DNA of 62,000 bases, from NCBI RefSeq assembly GCF_000003815.2, contig NC_049980.1, positions 14,656,293 to 14,718,292 of the forward strand, in the 5' to 3' direction. This DNA is from Branchiostoma floridae (Eukaryota > Chordata > Leptocardii > Amphioxiformes > Branchiostomatidae). This document shows, piece by piece, positions 51,501 through 58,200 of this stretch; positions within the stretch are counted from its first letter, which is position 1; each line of letters begins with the position of its first letter. A program made the position numbers and the translations under genes. The notes below the pieces were generated by a model. That model ran no database searches and was not told where the DNA came from. It was given only the letters and a program-made list of their open reading frames with translations.

Positions 51501-51884
51501 GGCAATGAAGTACCGCCTGCAACCAGTCAGCAAGCCTCTACCTCTGCAGATACCAAGAACCCACTCTACATCGGAGGATACCCAGGTAGGGCATTGGTTT
51601 ATGCTTCTGGTTTTCTTGTCTTTTCTTTGCTATGTGATAGCAAGATGAGTAATGGGTTTGTATGTGTAGAACTTGTTTTCTGTCTGATATTGAAATGTTT
51701 TTGTGTGTTGATGACATTCTATTTGACTGTTTCCACAGAATCAGCCCTGGAGCAGAAAGCTGCCACTACAGACAGGCGCTTCATGGGTTGTATTCGCAAC
51801 CTGAAGATCAATGGCAAACCCCAGAACCTGGGCTCATCGGTGACCCTGGTCGATGTGCAGGCCAACACCTGCCCTGGGAAGTGA
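4399..51884 (+). CDS. LAMA1/2-like: Laminin subunit alpha (LAMA1/LAMA2 type), 66 exons, 5' end not seen
   Basis: This is the long arm-bearing chain of a laminin heterotrimer, a secreted basement-membrane protein that polymerises through its LN domain and binds cell-surface receptors through its LG domains. The visible chain is about 3266 residues, slightly longer than vertebrate LAMA1/LAMA2 (about 3100). In order it has an LN domain, LEa repeats, L4a, LEb repeats, L4b, LEc repeats, a coiled coil and LG1-5, ending at a stop at 51882-51884. The full set of two L4 domains plus an LN domain identifies the alpha-1/2 class rather than alpha-3/4/5. Exon coordinates are given in the domain entries; each junction has GT-AG and compatible phase. 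The signal-peptide exon is missing from view and part of L4b lies in the N gap. A Thr/Pro-rich linker between LG3 and LG4 accounts for much of the extra length. A single pre-duplication LAMA1/2 gene would be expected in amphioxus. Confidence 0.96.
6035..7327. mobile_element. Harbinger-like non-autonomous transposon, perfect 18-bp TIRs, TTA target duplication
   Basis: The left terminus GGCCCACTTTACATTACG (6035-6052) is matched exactly by its reverse complement ending at 7327. Both ends are flanked by TTA (6032-6034 and 7328-7330). A 3-bp TWA target duplication is typical of PIF/Harbinger elements. Subterminal GC-rich inverted motifs such as cgttagcgg and cccgctaacg repeat near both ends. At 1293 bp the element has no recognisable transposase, so it is non-autonomous. 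Base composition is GC-richer at the ends than in the surrounding intron. Confidence 0.85.
8500..8650. repeat. Diverged relative of the MULE-like element at 45553
   Basis: The left part, ttaatctccaagcagatcct, matches the terminal inverted repeat of the element at 45553-45984. About 100 bp to the right, 'cagcttatgatactatctt' and 'tgtaggatatgctag' match the opposite arm. The copy is shorter and decayed. Confidence 0.55.
11968..12314 (-). mobile_element. hAT-like MITE, intact copy in laminin intron
   Basis: The ends are CAGGGCTCGAAATAC at 11968 and CGAGCCCTG ending at 12314, inverted with respect to each other, flanked on both sides by ACTTC. Both ends carry GCAGGTA / TACCTGC motifs. The reverse strand matches the element at 1845. 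Around the insertion, about 40 bp of flanking sequence (ttgtgtccatgtgaaagg...) is also repeated on both sides, so the insertion site itself was duplicated or the element is composite. Confidence 0.7.
12489..15115 (+). CDS. Laminin alpha: LEa repeat exons
   Basis: Exons 12489-12578, 12864-12981, 13194-13312, 13833-13923, 14245-14327, 14504-14659 and 14975-15115. They encode tandem eight-cysteine laminin-type EGF modules, starting at [11 protein letters not shown] and [17 protein letters not shown], through [38 protein letters not shown] and [14 protein letters not shown], to [12 protein letters not shown] and [10 protein letters not shown]. The last module is split by the L4a insertion, as in other alpha chains. 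LE modules form the rigid rod of the short arm. All exons keep frame and cysteine spacing looks regular. Confidence 0.95.
15458..17568 (+). CDS. Laminin alpha: first laminin IV (L4a) domain exons
   Basis: Exons 15458-15622, 16003-16116 and 17342-17568. Recognisable blocks are [50 protein letters not shown], then the C-terminal [20 protein letters not shown] helix typical of laminin B (type IV) domains. These globular domains interrupt an LE module and stick out from the short arm. The intron between the second and third exon holds a candidate alternative exon (16482-16880) that also resembles the second half of an L4 domain. Confidence 0.95.
16482..16880 (+). CDS. Candidate alternative (terminal) L4-like exon with a hexapeptide repeat
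   Basis: A long pyrimidine tract (about 16380-16470) leads to a tactag acceptor. From 16482 the frame is open in the phase needed to follow exon 16003-16116. It begins [14 protein letters not shown], like [13 protein letters not shown] of the standard exon, then TEGQWRP and [15 protein letters not shown], which resemble the W-R-P and E-F..LLNNLT blocks of laminin IV domains. It then runs into about five NQNSRR-type hexapeptides and a hydrophobic tail ([17 protein letters not shown]) before a stop at 16878-16880. A weak donor at 16791 would end the exon in the wrong phase for the next exon, so a truncated short-arm isoform is the natural reading if it is used. The hydrophobic tail could equally be a translated pyrimidine tract. 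It may be a decayed duplicate exon; no transcript evidence is available. Confidence 0.45.
   Translation, partial: GGGRRIIYKTTEAQPRRYDQIHSSYMAPTEGQWRPIVRRWGWPLSRRTRSTYLSSEDEFFFNLLNQNTRRNQNSRRNQNSRRNQNSRQSQNIRGNQNLRTRITVFLLYCLSILLFLLHFLSVTFVSASCVDL
16684..16780 (+). repeat. 18-bp tandem repeat, about five units, in frame
   Basis: Units of the form aaccagaactcaaggcga, with variants, encode repeated Asn-Gln-Asn-Ser-Arg-Arg. The 18-bp period keeps the reading frame of the surrounding open frame. Confidence 0.8.
17928..22259 (+). CDS. Laminin alpha: LEb repeat exons
   Basis: Exons 17928-18153, 18675-18886, 19184-19395, 19707-19813, 20218-20398, 20986-21187, 21471-21636 and 22119-22259. They resume the LE module split by L4a ([19 protein letters not shown]) and continue through [107 protein letters not shown] and [13 protein letters not shown], to [12 protein letters not shown], where the second L4 domain begins. 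In gamma chains the nidogen-binding site lies in an LE module, but I see no reason to claim one here. Several exons end in split codons (phase 1 or 2), and all join in frame. Confidence 0.95.
22532..25536 (+). CDS. Laminin alpha: second laminin IV (L4b) domain exons, interrupted by assembly gap
   Basis: Exons 22532-22711 ([15 protein letters not shown] ... [14 protein letters not shown]), 23002-23202 ([17 protein letters not shown] ... RHEIDLVE) and a 36-nt microexon 23916-23951 ([12 protein letters not shown]), then an exon mostly inside the N block whose last 29 bases (25508-25536, TYITLPTSD) are visible before a gtaagt donor. The missing piece should contain the T/S-R-E..M..L....LIRA helix that ends L4 domains; it is lost to the assembly, not necessarily to the genome. 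The phase at 25536 matches the next exon at 25887. Confidence 0.9.
24361..24448. repeat. 22-bp tandem repeat, four units
   Basis: Four consecutive units of atctttgatattgtaaccct plus aa; the fourth has ggccct in place of aaccct. They lie about 140 bp left of the N gap, so local repetition may have contributed to the assembly break. Confidence 0.95.
24587..25507. other. Assembly gap (921 Ns)
   Basis: Unknown sequence. It hides most of one laminin L4b exon. Long open frames running through the Ns are artefacts. Confidence 0.99.
25821..25898 (+). repeat. 39-bp tandem duplication spanning a laminin 3' splice site
   Basis: 25821-25859 and 25860-25898 are 39-bp copies that differ at five positions, running from taatgtgtgtt to aggatcagcaacat. 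The second copy carries the acceptor used in my model (exon starts 25887). The first copy has an equivalent ccagag/gatcagc site. Because 39 is a multiple of three and no stop intervenes, using the upstream acceptor would add 13 residues ([13 protein letters not shown]-like) in frame at the L4b/LEc border. Confidence 0.85.
25887..29870 (+). CDS. Laminin alpha: LEc repeat exons
   Basis: Exons 25887-26010, 26562-26675, 27064-27194, 28661-28747 and 29677-29870, ending at the phase-1 junction to 30068. They encode the closing half of the LE split by L4b ([12 protein letters not shown]), then [82 protein letters not shown] and [15 protein letters not shown]. An additional 72-nt exon candidate (28040-28111) fits between 27194 and 28661. 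The long intron 28748-29676 shows nothing else I recognise. Confidence 0.94.
28040..28111 (+). CDS. Candidate 72-nt cassette exon inside an LEc module
   Basis: A pyrimidine-rich tract and cttgtccag acceptor precede 28040, and a caag/gtacct donor follows 28111. Its phase (2 in, 2 out) equals that of both neighbours, so inclusion or skipping keeps the laminin frame. It would encode 24 residues, [20 protein letters not shown] plus a few more, made of two copies of a PQ(K/N)DEV motif, placed in the loop after [10 protein letters not shown]. No other laminin alpha chain known to me has this insert. Presence in transcripts is unproven. Confidence 0.55.
30068..37872 (+). CDS. Laminin alpha: coiled-coil domain (I/II) exons
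   Basis: Exons 30068-30210, 31217-31303, 31656-31767, 32213-32363, 32726-32936, 33284-33400, 33676-33842, 34174-34312, 34900-34999, 35461-35577, 35904-36020, 36814-36905, 37398-37482 and 37718-37872. The start is [20 protein letters not shown], whose two cysteines match the inter-chain disulfide region at the top of laminin coiled coils. The rest is cysteine-poor, charged and heptad-like (for example [39 protein letters not shown]). This segment winds with a beta and a gamma chain. Exons 35461-35577 and 35904-36020 have equal length and phase. The large introns carry only AT-rich sequence and short open frames with no recognisable domain. Confidence 0.93.
38304..43360 (+). CDS. Laminin alpha: LG1-LG3 domain exons
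   Basis: LG1: 38304-38450, 38790-39074, 39404-39537. LG2: 39827-39989, 40366-40510, 40988-41108, 41338-41461. LG3: 41775-41957, 42265-42416, 42592-42780 and the start of 43293-43536. Each shows the laminin G pattern, with a strand such as [19 protein letters not shown], an LYLGGVP / MYIGGLP / LYIGGIP strand, and a closing FNGCLGEV / FIGCLQDV / FKGCIRDL with a terminal cysteine. LG1-3 bind integrins in alpha-1/2 chains. LG3 contains a run of five arginines (codons 41931-41945) followed by Gln, a likely furin-type cleavage site; mammalian LAMA2 is known to be cleaved inside LG3. Confidence 0.95.
40045..40220. repeat. TAG-rich dispersed repeat, copy 1
   Basis: A run of gtagtag units with ggagga is followed by tactatccagt, tatactgttgt and cagctctgtccagcggg. 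The same ordered motifs recur, diverged, at 42005-42135 in another LG intron, so this looks like a dispersed repeat family rather than a simple microsatellite. Confidence 0.45.
42005..42135. repeat. TAG-rich dispersed repeat, copy 2
   Basis: gtagtagtagtattatccagt is followed by gatactgttgt and cagctctatctagcggg, matching in order the copy at 40045-40220. Confidence 0.45.
43293..46400 (+). CDS. Laminin alpha: Thr/Pro-rich linker between LG3 and LG4
   Basis: The later part of exon 43293-43536, exons 43912-44229 and 44787-44876, and the first residues of 46361-46500. After the LG3 cysteine (GRCVTPSE) comes roughly 190 residues rich in Thr, Ser, Pro and Met, with repeated TT, TTE and PTT motifs, suited to dense O-glycosylation. 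Exons 43912-44229 (318 nt) and 44787-44876 (90 nt) both begin and end in phase 0, so either can be skipped without a frameshift. The LG3-LG4 linker of vertebrate alpha-1/2 is, from memory, much shorter. The intron 44877-46360 holds a MULE-like element and a duplicated segment. Confidence 0.9.
45553..45984. mobile_element. MULE-like inverted-repeat element with 9-bp target duplication
   Basis: Two arms of about 105 bp are near-perfect reverse complements, starting taatctccaagcagatcct on the left and ending aggatctgcttggagatta on the right. The sequence gcagtttgt flanks both ends (45544-45552 and 45985-45993). Long terminal inverted repeats and a 9-bp duplication are the Mutator-like pattern. 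The 432-bp element has no coding capacity. A decayed relative lies at 8500-8650. Confidence 0.85.
46024..46320 (+). repeat. Direct duplication of about 115 bp in the intron before LG4
   Basis: 46024-46141 and 46211-46320 share ctctttcagaggtgtagtt, ctaatgcatgagcacaatag and cataggtctaaggactagta in order. Both copies carry an acceptor-like ctctttcag. The second copy ends about 40 bp before the acceptor of exon 46361. Confidence 0.85.
46361..51884 (+). CDS. Laminin alpha: LG4-LG5 domain exons and stop codon
   Basis: LG4: 46361-46500, 46741-46930, 47337-47495 and the start of 48318-48471. LG5: the rest of 48318-48471, 48978-49108, 50946-51065, 51462-51585, 51739-51884. Markers are [43 protein letters not shown]...[39 protein letters not shown] and [18 protein letters not shown], closing at NTCPGK and a TGA at 51882. 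In vertebrate alpha-1/2 chains these domains bind alpha-dystroglycan, heparin and sulfatides. A diverged copy of exon 50946-51065 lies upstream at 49806. The chain ends normally. Confidence 0.95.
49806..50033 (+). pseudogene. Diverged duplicate of an LG5 exon (alternative terminal exon or relic)
   Basis: After a good pyrimidine tract and ctctttag acceptor, the sequence reads [16 protein letters not shown], close to [17 protein letters not shown] of the standard exon at 50946. The first 33 bases share about 23 identities and the same frame and phase. Downstream similarity fades, no strong donor is present, and the frame stops after 75 codons at 50031-50033. If spliced in, it would truncate LG5; otherwise it is a decaying exon duplicate. 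Confidence 0.5.
50545..50829. mobile_element. 285-bp MITE with AGCCCCTGTCACACAT termini
   Basis: The left end AGCCCCTGTCACACAT and the right end ATGTGTGACAGGGGCT are exact 16-bp inverted repeats. Flanks are tca and tta, so the target duplication is imperfect or eroded. The element lies between the LG5 exon duplicate and the standard LG5 exon. A related end (tgtataacaggggct) occurs near 56826. Confidence 0.7.
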
Positions 51885-52226
51885 AGAACTTAAATGTGCT
51901 TCAGTGTAACCTCACACATTTGCCATGCTTTCTTCAGTAAGTTTTGGACCTAAAGATTCGTCATTTTAGAAAGCTAAAGGTGTCCAGCTTTGCCAAAGCT
52001 GCAGTCCTGGTGAGATTGTAGAATGAGACCCTATCCAAACTTATTTAAGAATGGCAAAATGTGTGAGGCTGACCTGTGCAACATCCTGGTCTCCTGCAGA
52101 AATCAGTGTTCATGTGATGTTTTTTTTGTTCAAGTTATTTGTCAGATTCCCTGAAGTTATCCCTTTGTGTGTGTTGTTCAGAAAAAAAAACTTGGGTGCT
52201 GCTGGAGAAGAAAACTTGCTGAGAAG

Positions 52227-52232
52227 AATAAA
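52227..52232 (+). terminator. Polyadenylation signal AATAAA (proximal)
   Basis: AATAAA 343 bp after the stop codon, followed by a T/GT-rich stretch (ttgaactttgtttctgtgtt) as expected downstream of a cleavage site. It is the best candidate for the shorter laminin mRNA. Confidence 0.6.
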
Positions 52233-52619
52233 GTGAAAAGGCTTTTATTGAAATTGAACTTTGTTTCTGTGTTCAAGGCATGCAAACTTGTTAAAAAAAC
52301 AGACCTCAAACTTCAGACTTTTTAAAGTGCCTTGGACACAGGTTAACAAGTGGTTCTTGACAAACTATGTGCCAATCATATAAGCAATGTAATCTATGAA
52401 CACCCATGTGTGTTAAGTGTTTTTTTTTTTGTTGTTGTTGTTCCCCACCCCTGAAAACCCCAATCCCTCCTGTCTCCTTCCCTCAATCCTCCCTCCCCCC
52501 ATTTGTTCCCCTAACCTGATTTCTGCAGAACATCAGAAAAGCTGTGAGTGTTTACTCGACCACTGAAACACCCGCATGTAGCTTGACAGAAAAGTGGTGG
52601 TCCTCACAAGGCACCTCAC

Positions 52620-52625
52620 AATAAA
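52620..52625 (+). terminator. Polyadenylation signal AATAAA (middle)
   Basis: Second AATAAA in the laminin 3' region, with less obvious GT-rich context. Confidence 0.35.
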
Positions 52626-53965
52626 AAGGTCTACAAACTGTTAAAGATCGTTGATGAACAGACATGACATTTGAAGCATATTTGTTCATGAACATACTTT
52701 GCAAGGCCCTTGATATCTGTGAGTCTAATTGAAGTCTATTCTTAAATATCAGTCGAAATGGATTTTAATGCTCTCAAGTTTTTGTTACTTAAGCATTGGC
52801 TTGTTGCATTGAACTCTATCTTGATATTTTGTATCAGTCGTTGACTTTTTTTATTGTACCAAGTATATGCATGTTCCACAATCATTACATTACTATGGTG
52901 TACCATGAGGCTCGCTAGAAGTTTCTGGTGGTTAGTTTTACTGTTCTTTTGACAACTAACAATGCATCTAGATCTGTCCTACATTTTGAAGATATCTTAA
53001 ATTCTTTAAGTGGTTTTAATGGAACATGTATATGTTTGTGACATCATTAATGTGCTGTACTCTAAGGTTGACAAAGCATTTGCTCCTGTTTTTCAACAAG
53101 TCTTTGTTTCAAATTTTAAAAGTAGTTCTGGTGAAGACCTATCTGTCACTTCAGGGTCAGTCATGTTAGACACAAATATCAAGAACCAAAACACTGTTAT
53201 ACATTTGCAATCATATACAATGTAGTGTCCCTTCCTTTACCAGCACCAATAATATTTGGATCAGAAGCAGACTTCTCGACCAAGGAGTACCAAGTAGATT
53301 ATCTCCTACTTTTAGCTGTCCATGCACTGAAGTTTTCTCAATGTGCCTTGTGGGAATCTTGGTACCATGGATTTTTAGTTGCCCTTTGTGTTGTTTTTTT
53401 AGTGCATGCTTATTTAGTCATATACATGATATACTGTGATTTGGTAACACCCTTCTCTTCATACATCAACCAACTAGCACTTAAATTGCATACCTTACAG
53501 ACAAATTCATGTCACTTTTTTTTCTTGATAAAGCAAAACAACCACTTGCTCCTGCGGCAAAGGTACTTAAATGTGAATCATGACCGTGCCAAAGACAGTA
53601 TCAAGTCACTTGTATTTTGTTAGACTTACAAATGTAGCGCAAAGACAACTGCTGCATAGCTAGACCACTGTTGCCATTCTGATTGACCAACAAGACAGTT
53701 GCCAACAAAGAAAGCATTTTGAATGTACATCAGACATCATATACACAGCAAGTGTTCCTTTCTAGCTGGTTAATAGTTTCCAGTATGAATTATTTTACAG
53801 TTCCTTGTCAGAATGGCACTTTGGTAAATGCACTCTTGTCTTGAATACTTTTATTTTTGCACCCCTCCCAGAGTGCCTTAGTACAACGTCTGTGTCAAAG
53901 AATTGGTACCCTTTTGAGGGCTATGATTTTAAGTTCTTTGCCACAAATGTGACTTATTTAGTGAA

Positions 53966-53971
53966 AATAAA
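53966..53971 (+). terminator. Polyadenylation signal AATAAA (distal)
   Basis: AATAAA followed by gtttttgaa. It would define a longer 3' UTR about 2.1 kb past the stop. Confidence 0.4.
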
Positions 53972-54397
53972 GTTTTTGAACCCATCCTACTGTACTCGAA
54001 CATTATTTTTACTTGGATGAATGGACAGAGTTACTGAGAAGTTATGATTGGTGTAACCCTGGAGCATAGTTCATGATCCGTCCATCAGTATACAAGTACC
54101 ATAGCCAAAGGCTTGGATAGGTGTAGCCTGTGTTTACACAATCTCTCGCTGGCTGGGGTTAATGACCCCCTCCCCGAGGGCGGCGGCAATACTATAGGGC
54201 CGGCCGCTAGGAGTGCGATTTGAGATAGGCTAGGATAGGTGTAAGGGCGAATATTTGATTGTGCTGGAGCACGATGAAACTGGCAAAGTACATTGTAAGG
54301 TTGGGAATAAAACCATTTGGAAATAATCTGGGCATGTACATGGCAGGCATAGATACTAGTAGTCAATACTTGTAGTATGCACTTTTTTTCGTTCTTA

Positions 54398-54521
54398 AGC
54401 CCCGTTTACAAATCAAGAATTTAGGCAGAGTTTCTTCGTCGGTATCAAGGTCATACCTCCTCGTAATTTAGAGCTCGCTGACAACTCGGCCGAGCTAAAT
54501 TCTTGATTTGTAAAGGGGGCT
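54398..54521. mobile_element. 124-bp MITE with TTA target duplication
   Basis: The ends AGCCCCGTTTACAAATCAAG and its near-exact inverse ending GTAAAGGGGGCT form terminal repeats of about 27 bp, flanked on both sides by TTA (54395-54397 and 54522-54524). The target duplication is like that of the Harbinger-type element at 6035. It sits between the convergent 3' ends of the two genes. Confidence 0.8.
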
Positions 54522-54937
54522 TTAACACGACAGCATGACAGCAAGTTGCAACAATAAAATGGAGATATGCATTCCAGATTTCAAGCTTCTCTAAAAACGA
54601 ACATTGATTTGGGGCCCCAAAATGTCGCCTATAGTTAGACAATGCCCTAGGGTAACCTCGTGCTGACATCATGCCAATGGCGCATGTAACGTTTCTGTGC
54701 TGCTGTGCTAAAACTAAACGTTTAGCTCTTGCACTACAATCAACCAGTATCATTTAAATCCGCGCTAGACCCATATTGCTGTCAAATCCAGCGGTTTTAA
54801 AAAAGAATGCTGTTTCATGATCTTAACATGAGCACAACTTTCCTGGCCTAGTGGAAAACAGGTGGTAAATATGCGGCTTTTGCCATCAATTAGAAATGTC
54901 CATGGCGTTCGCTACTACATCTTAACAACTCTCAAGT

Positions 54938-55289
54938 TTAAGACGGTTTACCGAGATGTAAAGCAAAAGGAACGGCCAGAATTAGTCCTCCCAAGTACAC
55001 GACTAAGCTCATCCTGTCCAAGACGTGCGTCAGTAGGACATATTCACTGGGACCAGCGGGAACTTCTTCCACCTCACTCACATCCTTCAGGAAGTCCTTT
55101 AGAGCATCTAGGCTTCGTTTGTTATCTACCATAAGGTTGTGAATTTCTCTTATTTCAGGAGAAGTTTCAGACTCATCTCGTCTCTCATGACGTGTTGTCT
55201 CGGGGGAAGTCTCGTCGTTTCCAACCCAGGACGGTTTCTTGTCAGTAATGCGAGTGTACTCTACCATGGAGATCTGGTCTGAAGATGTG
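54938..55289 (-). CDS. Channel gene: cytoplasmic loop end, M4 and stop
   Basis: The last exon encodes a charged stretch ([20 protein letters not shown]), an amphipathic segment before the membrane ([20 protein letters not shown]) and M4 ([18 protein letters not shown]), ending GKPS at a TAA (54938-54940). The cytoplasmic M3-M4 loop is of ordinary length (roughly 100-130 residues). No clear AATAAA was seen on this strand between here and the MITE at 54398. Confidence 0.9.
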
Positions 55290-58200
55290 CTGTAGAGGAC
55301 AGTATGAATGCAATTATGTACAATTATGTACCCTGGAATTATATGGTGTAAATAAGGTTTTAAAAAATACGAATTTCACAGATCACATACTACACCGTAG
55401 AAGGTAAATTTTACGTATCACTTAAGACCTATCAGAACCCTTGTCATTGACGCCCAACCATAGAACATGTTCTTTACCTGCACCGTTTAGTTAGATCCCC
55501 CAGTAACACGGCACGAGCGCAGTACCGGAGAAAGATTGTCCGCACGATTGGAGGGAGCCGGCCTTCCTTCCCGTGTAGAACAACGACAATCACAGTGATC
55601 CACATGGACAGGCCCATCAGCACAACAGCAACAAGGGTTAGAATGCCTGTTGGATAGTTGGGCTTTCGTTAGTTGTAGTAGTACCGACTTTGTCTCCTGA
55701 ATGTTCTACTAAGATGATGATCTCATCTGAAGTTAAGCGTGTCGATGAAGGCTAGACATGCAAGTAGAGCATTAGCTAAAAGGTAATCATTATAACGTTA
55801 TATTAAGCAACTGGATAAATTCTCTCAGGAGTCTGTTATAGTATTCACCATCTTTCATCGGTGACTGAGATAAGGATAGTGTGGTCTCATTGTCAAACCT
55901 CAAAGGTGATTATTGATCAGTTTGTTATACTAGGATCATAGTTCCCAACCCGATTGTTTTCGGGAACGATATATAAAAGTGTTTTAATATCTAGAAAAAC
56001 AGATATAGCGTTACACACTTATTACGCTCATGACTAATTCATTTCACGTTTTGTGTGTTTTCTTGTTATATATACTTTTCGTTCCCTCAAACAGACCCAC
56101 CAGGCCCTTGCTTGGAAATTTGATCCTAGTATTATTAAGCATTATGTTTTAGAGATGACTAAACATTCTACTTTCAAGCTTTTTGGTGCTGTATTGAATA
56201 TCCTATGGTGTGAATATCTAGATCTGGATTGAATACGATCCAAATTCCCAAGTTAAGTTTGATTAAAACATTGTGGTCTTACCAATGAAAGGGAATTGGG
56301 CAGACTTCGGGAGGATTTCGTTCACGACGACCAAGGACACAAACATGGCGAGTAGGATCTTCATGCCGTATTGAAGCCGATCCCCCTTACCGATGGGGAT
56401 GAGGAACGTCACACACATGATCAGCGCCAGAACTATGACAGGCGACACTGTCGTGCACATGTGGTAGGTCGGGTTTCTTTGGAGATCCATGTTAAGGCAA
56501 GCCTGGTAAAAAAAAAACTGCGTCAGGCGTTTAGCCGTCAAACAGGACATTAGACGTCCATGGGCTCCCGACATTTCCAAACCACGGTCTGGAAATTGTG
56601 GTTGGGAGGTAGTCGGCGAAGTTGCTTACTAGTCGTCAGAAATTGTTTGCGTCACCCGACTATGAATTTTAACAATTTCAAATTCGGAAAATTAAAGTCA
56701 TTTTTTTATGATAGAATTTGATCCTAGAGTGAACTGGAGCTAGAAAATGATAGGTTCCATGCTACTCCCAACACCACGTCTCGGGACGTCTCGACGTCTT
56801 GGGTAGGTCATGAATGTATAACAGGGGCTTAAACCTTGTATATCACTGTGTACATTTGCCCCTACAATTATGTACAGTGTATGCCATGCCGGTGCACACC
56901 TCTCCAGGGCTGACTCCGAGGTCAATCCTTACTCTCCACTCTCCGCGATCCATTCTGAAGGGTCTGCCGCACTGCAGGACGTCTAGCGATGTGGAGTTCC
57001 CATCAGAACAGCGGAAGGTAGAGACGTGGTTGGCGCTGATGCATATTGGACAGGACATGTTGTCAAACGGAAATTTGAAGTGGTCTAGGTCACACGTGGT
57101 CACCACTAAGGTCTCTGTAAAACCATGGCAATGTTGATAAGAAAGGTGATTAAGATGGTAAAGATGACATTTATTTGGATGGCTAATTGTCAATCCACTG
57201 TACCGTGTTGTTCCCCTGCTGGAATACACCTGTAGACAGATATTATACAAACATACATTTATTGCTTGTAGATCTTCTGAGGAGTCGGCCTCGTAGAGAA
57301 ACTAGATTTCTGTTGCTGGTTCCCCTCAGATTGTACCTGACTGTACAGTGTTGTTTCCCCTGCTGGAATATACTGTATTGCAGAGTGAATGCTCACAATT
57401 TCTACTCTCCAAACAGAGACTAGGCTCCGGCTTGTTTTGGACGCATTTTTCAGGAGTTATGTTGGTTTGAATTGGTGTCATAAAATCTCGGACTCCTTAC
57501 CGATCATCCACGTCACCTCCCCCTGATAGGACACCCTTAAGTCGATCTCTGGGAAGAGACCCGATGCTCTGTCGGCACTGTGAAAAAAAGCGGAGAGTAT
57601 GCTTTTTAACCTCATACCGACAACATTAGTAGCGCTTGTGACACCAATGACGCAAAAATACAGTATTCTTATGAAAAGCAAACACTGCATAATCATTGTG
57701 ATTACATACAATTGAATGAGTGTATTAAAAAATTGTTTGCTACTCAAAAGAGTCGTACGTAATTATACCACAAAGAGAGAAATGCACCATATCTCCCCAA
57801 TTCAAGCACTGTACATAAATAGATATTCCTAATGCAGCAAAACAACCCTTATTAAAAAAAACTATTCTTTTATTTTCACTATACCTAAAAAGGGGGGGGG
57901 GATTACTGAATCTTAGTTGATTTGTTTTGTATCTCCATATTGTATCTTGACTTCCAACATGTTTTGTTATCTCATGATCTTATGACCTGCAATAAGCTCA
58001 GTGTGACAAAAATTTGCCATGAAGGTCTTCATTCATTTATTATTGTATAATGCAATCAGGAAATGTTGTATTTTGGAGTAATTGGTATCGGAAGTACTTT
58101 GAAAATAAAATTGTGACCACGGCTTAATTATAAAATGATTCAACACATCTAGATAGTTTACAATAGTGTTTTACTGCCCTACCCTCTGAGCAGCTTCAGA

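Larger units (their letters stand above)
51885..54000 (+). other. Laminin alpha 3' untranslated region
   Basis: AT-rich sequence follows the laminin stop with no further splice-ready exon. It includes a hydrophobic 132-codon open frame at 53225-53623 that matches no family I know. The polyadenylation signals listed separately give alternative ends; the last at 53966 would give a 3' UTR of about 2.1 kb. The true end is not determinable from sequence alone. Confidence 0.6.

Noticed and set aside
53225-53623. 132-codon hydrophobic open frame after the laminin stop
   Set aside because: It lies in AT-rich sequence between polyadenylation signals and shows no family motif. It is best taken as chance within the 3' UTR, though its length is above average for this region.
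54862-55134. Plus-strand open frame of 90 codons opposite the channel's last exon
   Set aside because: It is the complement of the well-supported M4 exon and has no domain of its own.
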